Shown here: positions 61,332 to 64,000 of the stretch, piece by piece
Position numbering within the stretch: position 1 is the first letter of the stretch
Layout: each line of letters starts with the position of its first letter
Assembly: GCA_014189435.1 (NCBI GenBank)
Contig: CP050293.1
Coordinates: 129,001 to 193,000, forward strand
DNA: 64,000 nt
Direction of reading: 5' to 3'
From: Mesorhizobium loti
GTDB taxonomy: Bacteria > Pseudomonadota > Alphaproteobacteria > Rhizobiales > Rhizobiaceae
Notes under the pieces: model-generated
What the model was told of the DNA's origin: nothing
The model's input: only the letters and a program-made list of their open reading frames with translations
Database searches by the model: none
Position numbers and translations under genes: made by a program

Positions 61332-61910
61332 ATGAGGAAGTACGCGTATTTCATGGCGATGCTGGGTGTTGCCTGCGCCGTCGGTGTGCCGGCCGTGGCG
61401 GCGCAAACCAAGAGCGACAAGGCGGTCGCGGCACCCGCTGCCGCCGATGCACCGCAGCTGCCTGGCGGCGCGTCGGCACTGTCCGAAACCCACGGCGACT
61501 GGACGGTCAATTGCCAGATATCAGGGGCGACCAAGACCTGCAGCCTGTCGCATCAGCAATTCAACAAGCAAAGCAACCAGCGCCTGCTGGCGATCGAGCT
61601 GTCGAGCAAGACCGGCGAGGATGCCACGGGAACGCTCGCGCTGCCGTTCGGGCTGGCGTTGGCCAAGGGGGTCAGCCTGACCATCGACGATCAGAAGCTG
61701 GATGGCAGCCTGCCGTTCAACACCTGCCAGGTCGTCGGCTGTCTGGTGCCGGTGGCGTTCGATGCGACTGTCACGCCGCTGCTGAAGTCAGGCACCACGC
61801 TGAAAATCGACGCCTTCGCCGCCGATACCGGACAAGCAGTGACCTTTTCCATTCCGCTCAACGGCTTCGCCGGCGCGCTTGCCCGGACCGCGGAGCTTTT
61901 GACCAATTGA
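61332..61910 (+). CDS. Invasion-associated locus B (IalB) family protein
   Basis: The 192-residue periplasmic protein has a signal peptide (YAYFMAMLGVACAVGVPAVAAQ), an Ala-rich linker, then the IalB domain starting HGDWTVNCQISGATKTCSLSHQQ. Later motifs are LPFGLALAKGVSLTIDD and the disulfide-type cysteines NTCQVVGCLVPV. IalB-type proteins are widespread in Rhizobiales and linked to host interaction in Bartonella. Their molecular role is unclear. I chose ATG 61332, with GGAGGG about ten bases upstream. Confidence 0.87.
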   Translation: MRKYAYFMAMLGVACAVGVPAVAAQTKSDKAVAAPAAADAPQLPGGASALSETHGDWTVNCQISGATKTCSLSHQQFNKQSNQRLLAIELSSKTGEDATGTLALPFGLALAKGVSLTIDDQKLDGSLPFNTCQVVGCLVPVAFDATVTPLLKSGTTLKIDAFAADTGQAVTFSIPLNGFAGALARTAELLTN

Positions 61911-62013
61911 TGTAGAGCCGCAGAACTTGAGGCGCGCCGCCTGAATGTCGTCTCGCGGCAGGGGCGGTGCGTCACTGCAGCGGAACGTGACGGCAGGACG
62001 TCTTTGCGCCGGC

Positions 62014-63477
62014 TCAAACGACGATCGTTTTAAGCCGTTCGGCTATCAGGGCGGCGAGCCGCGCCGCCACCTCGTCCTTGCTCATCTCCGGCCATTCCTC
62101 GACACCGGCCTTTGACACGATCCGCACCCGGTTGCGATCACCACCCATCACGCCCGAAGGACCGACGCCGCTTGCCTGCGACACGTCATTGGCGACGATA
62201 AGATCGGCGCCTTTCTTCTTGAGCTTGGCCTCGGCGTTGCGCAGGAGATCCTGTGTCTCGGCGGCGAAGCCGATAACCAGGCCGGGTCGCTGACTGTGAT
62301 GGCCGACGCCGGCGAGGATGTCGGGATTTTCGACCATGCGCAGCACCGGCGGCCCTTCGCCCGCGACCTTCTTGATCTTCTCATCGGCCGAATTCTCCGT
62401 GCGCCAGTCGGCAACGGCGGCGACGAACACCGCCGCGTCGGCGGGCAGGAGCTGTTCCACCGCGTCGCGCATCTCCTGCGCACGTTCGACGTGGATGGTC
62501 TTCACGCCTGCCGGATCGGCAATGCCGACAGGGCCGGAGACGAGGCGTACATCGGCGCCAAGCCTGGCCAGTGCCGCGGCGATGGCATGGCCCTGCTTGC
62601 CGGACGAACGGTTGGCGATGTAGCGCACCGGGTCGATCGGCTCATGCGTCGGGCCGGAGGTGACGATGATCTTGCGCCCCGACAGCGGCTTGGGGCCGAC
62701 ATCGAGCAGCGCCTCGATCGCGGCGACGATCTCCAGTGGTTCGGCCATGCGGCCTTCGCCCGCCTCATTGCTTTCTGCCATCTCGCCCCTGGCCGGACCG
62801 ACGAAGGTGACACCGTCCTTCTGCAGCGTCGCGCGATTGCGGCGGGTGGCCGGATGCGCCCACATCCTTGGGTTCATGGCCGGCGCCATCAGCACCGGCT
62901 TGTCGGTGGCGATGAGCACGGTGGAGGCGAGATCGTTGGCGTGACCGTTGGCGAGCTTGGCCATCAGGTCGGCGGTGGCGGGCGCCACCACCAGCAGCTC
63001 CGCTTCGCGCGACAGCCTGATATGGCCGACATCGTGCTCGTCATTGCGGTCGAACAGCTCGGTGAAGACATGGTCGGCGGAGAGCGCGCCAACCGACAGC
63101 GTGGTGACGAATTCCTGCGCGGCCGACGTCATGACAACCCGAACCGCGGCCCCGCGCTCGCGCAGCCGGCGGATCAGATCGAGCGCCTTGTAGGCGGCAA
63201 TGCCACCGCCGATGATGAGCAAGATACGCTTGCCGGAGAGGCCGCGCGGTATGATTTTCCCTGCGACAACTGGGGCGGCCAGGCCGCGTGCGCTCGCCAG
63301 TTCGCGCAAGGTCTGTTCGATCTGATCGATGCGGCCGGCCGAACCAAGCTGGCCCTCGACGGCGGCACGGATCATGACCCGCGCCTGCTCTTCCATCGAG
63401 CGGTCGTTCTCCGCCGCGAGCTGACGCAGCAGATCCTTGACCTCGTCGTCAAGATTGCGAATGGTGATGCTGGCCAT
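62014..63477 (-). CDS. coaBC: CoaBC (PPC decarboxylase/ligase) with N-terminal FitA-like ribbon-helix-helix domain
   Basis: The 487-residue protein makes 4'-phosphopantetheine in CoA synthesis. The decarboxylase part (from about residue 80) has GKRILLIIGGGIAAYKALDLIRRL, the catalytic His in VGHIRLSREAE and LMAPAMNPRMW. The ligase part has KIIVTSGPTHEPIDPVRYIANRSSGKQG. The first 45 residues, MASITIRNLDDEVKDLLRQ and then RSMEEQARVMIRAAV, are a FitA/VapB-type antitoxin DNA-binding domain. No start codon lies between this part and the decarboxylase, so the fusion is real at the sequence level. No PIN toxin is adjacent. It lies downstream of ubiB, the usual rhizobial order. Confidence 0.9.
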   Translation of the reverse strand: MASITIRNLDDEVKDLLRQLAAENDRSMEEQARVMIRAAVEGQLGSAGRIDQIEQTLRELASARGLAAPVVAGKIIPRGLSGKRILLIIGGGIAAYKALDLIRRLRERGAAVRVVMTSAAQEFVTTLSVGALSADHVFTELFDRNDEHDVGHIRLSREAELLVVAPATADLMAKLANGHANDLASTVLIATDKPVLMAPAMNPRMWAHPATRRNRATLQKDGVTFVGPARGEMAESNEAGEGRMAEPLEIVAAIEALLDVGPKPLSGRKIIVTSGPTHEPIDPVRYIANRSSGKQGHAIAAALARLGADVRLVSGPVGIADPAGVKTIHVERAQEMRDAVEQLLPADAAVFVAAVADWRTENSADEKIKKVAGEGPPVLRMVENPDILAGVGHHSQRPGLVIGFAAETQDLLRNAEAKLKKKGADLIVANDVSQASGVGPSGVMGGDRNRVRIVSKAGVEEWPEMSKDEVAARLAALIAERLKTIVV

Positions 63478-63529
63478 ATGATTGCACTCTGCTCAACATT
63501 GCCGAATGCAATGATAGCAATGCAATCAT
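63478..63529. promoter_or_regulatory. Repeat operator candidate upstream of coaBC
   Basis: ATGATTGCA (63478-63486) is the exact inverse of TGCAATCAT (63521-63529), and a third copy with one change, TGCAATGAT, lies at 63507-63515. The group sits directly before the start codon, the position where FitA/VapB antitoxins bind their own promoters. Confidence 0.55.
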
Positions 63530-63557
63530 TCTGGAGCAAGCCGTTCTTGGCAAACCG

Positions 63558-64000
63558 CTAGATGATCTTCCAGGCGATATAAACCAGCGTCAGTGCGATC
63601 ACCCACAGTGCCAGGCGGCCGGAGCGGCTGTAACGCGCCTCGGCTTTGCCGATGGCGCGGGCTGTTGTCTCGTCGAAGCGCAGGCCGTGCTCGGCCATCA
63701 GGTCGATCTCGCGTGACAACCGGTCGGTGCGCGCCGCAAGCTCGGGCACTTGGCGGGCTAGCGTCAGCAGCGCCTTGGCGCCATCGCGCGCGTCGATCAT
63801 CATGCCACGCGGGCCCAGGTTGCCGGCGATCCAGCCGCCGACCACCGGTTCGGCCGTCTTCCACATGTTGAAGGCCGGGTCGAGCGTGCGCGCCACGCCC
63901 TCGACCACCACCATGGTCTTCTGCAGCAGGATCAGTTCCGGCCGCGTCGCCATGTCGAAGAGCTCGGTCACCTCGAACAGCAGCGTCAAAAGCTTGGCCA
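63558..64000 (-). CDS. ubiB: UbiB-family protein, C-terminal part (partial)
   Basis: The frame is open to the window edge. The visible 146 residues read LLTLLFEVTELFDMATRPELILLQKTMVVVEGVARTLDP in short blocks typical of the UbiB C-terminus. The end is one or two hydrophobic helices (LALWVIALTLVYIAWKII). UbiB is an atypical kinase needed for ubiquinone synthesis. The kinase-like core lies outside the window. It is followed by coaBC 80 bases later. Confidence 0.85.
   Translation of the reverse strand, partial: AKLLTLLFEVTELFDMATRPELILLQKTMVVVEGVARTLDPAFNMWKTAEPVVGGWIAGNLGPRGMMIDARDGAKALLTLARQVPELAARTDRLSREIDLMAEHGLRFDETTARAIGKAEARYSRSGRLALWVIALTLVYIAWKII

Noticed and set aside
62014..63529. 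A complete toxin-antitoxin pair at coaBC
   Set aside because: Only the antitoxin-like domain is present. No PIN-domain or other toxin frame lies on either side.

Overview
This 64 kb window is GC-rich chromosomal DNA, almost certainly from a rhizobial alphaproteobacterium of the order Rhizobiales. Mesorhizobium or a close relative is the best guess. The reasons are the ornithine-lipid acyltransferase OlsB, the cysG-DUF2849-cysI-cysH-DUF934 sulfate block, lptC-lptA-lptB-rpoN-hpf-ptsN, sppA-ihfB-lapA, ubiB-coaBC, an IalB protein, a ROSE-type thermometer before hsp20, and short rhizobial palindromic repeats between genes. I see no tRNA or rRNA gene, CRISPR array, prophage or complete insertion sequence. 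Genes are dense and on both strands. The large antisense open frames are high-GC shadows.

Layout. 1-4.2 kb: RNase D-like exonuclease, small membrane proteins, a glycosyltransferase-like protein and a beta-propeller protein. 4.5-11.3 kb: PBP1A-type peptidoglycan synthase, an SDR, a quinone reductase divergent from an AraC-type regulator, and a Kef/YbaL-type cation/H+ antiporter. 11.9-16.8 kb: assimilatory sulfate reduction operon. 16.9-24 kb: GMC oxidoreductase, DJ-1/PfpI protein, fatty acid desaturase, GrpE, TRIC-type channel and OlsB. 24.1-30.2 kb (minus strand): hybrid histidine kinase, AcuI-like reductase, LspA and two RNA methyltransferases. 30.2-34.6 kb: WYL regulator with VOC and EVE proteins, an ornithine cyclodeaminase-like enzyme, LapA, IhfB and SppA. 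34.7-35.1 kb: a small transposable element. 35.4-40.7 kb: LPS export followed by sigma-54, HPF and PtsN. 40.8-46.1 kb: DUF1150, Hsp20 with an RNA thermometer, nucleoside hydrolase, LysE exporter, amidase and ribokinase. 46.3-48.1 kb: four small exported proteins in one unit. 48.3-53.9 kb: Ada-like methyltransferase, a SAM methyltransferase, endonuclease III, a GNAT and an OmpA-like protein. 54-60 kb: IclR regulator, TctCBA transporter, CoA-transferase and citryl-CoA-lyase-like enzyme. 60-64 kb: Nudix protein, exported proteins, CoaBC carrying a DNA-binding antitoxin-like N-terminus, and the end of UbiB.

How the parts work together. Envelope building is the main theme: PBP1A, LptCAB, LapA, OlsB, the desaturase, LspA and SppA. 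Sulfur assimilation goes from APS (CysH) to sulfide (CysI), with siroheme from CysG. The tct module looks like import of a tricarboxylate-like acid, CoA activation and C-C cleavage under IclR control. RpoN, HPF and PtsN form the usual nitrogen/stationary-phase cluster.

Most interesting signals: (1) a FitA/VapB-like ribbon-helix-helix domain fused in frame to CoaBC, with TGCAATCAT-type repeats directly upstream; (2) a 421-bp element with perfect 23-bp inverted ends and an 8-bp target duplication, carrying its own small gene; (3) a four-gene exported cluster with fimbria-like subunits and a chaperone-like protein but no usher; (4) three or four genes whose best ribosome-binding site and ATG are out of frame with the body, each repairable by one base in a homopolymer run; (5) several families of intergenic palindromes and tandem repeats.
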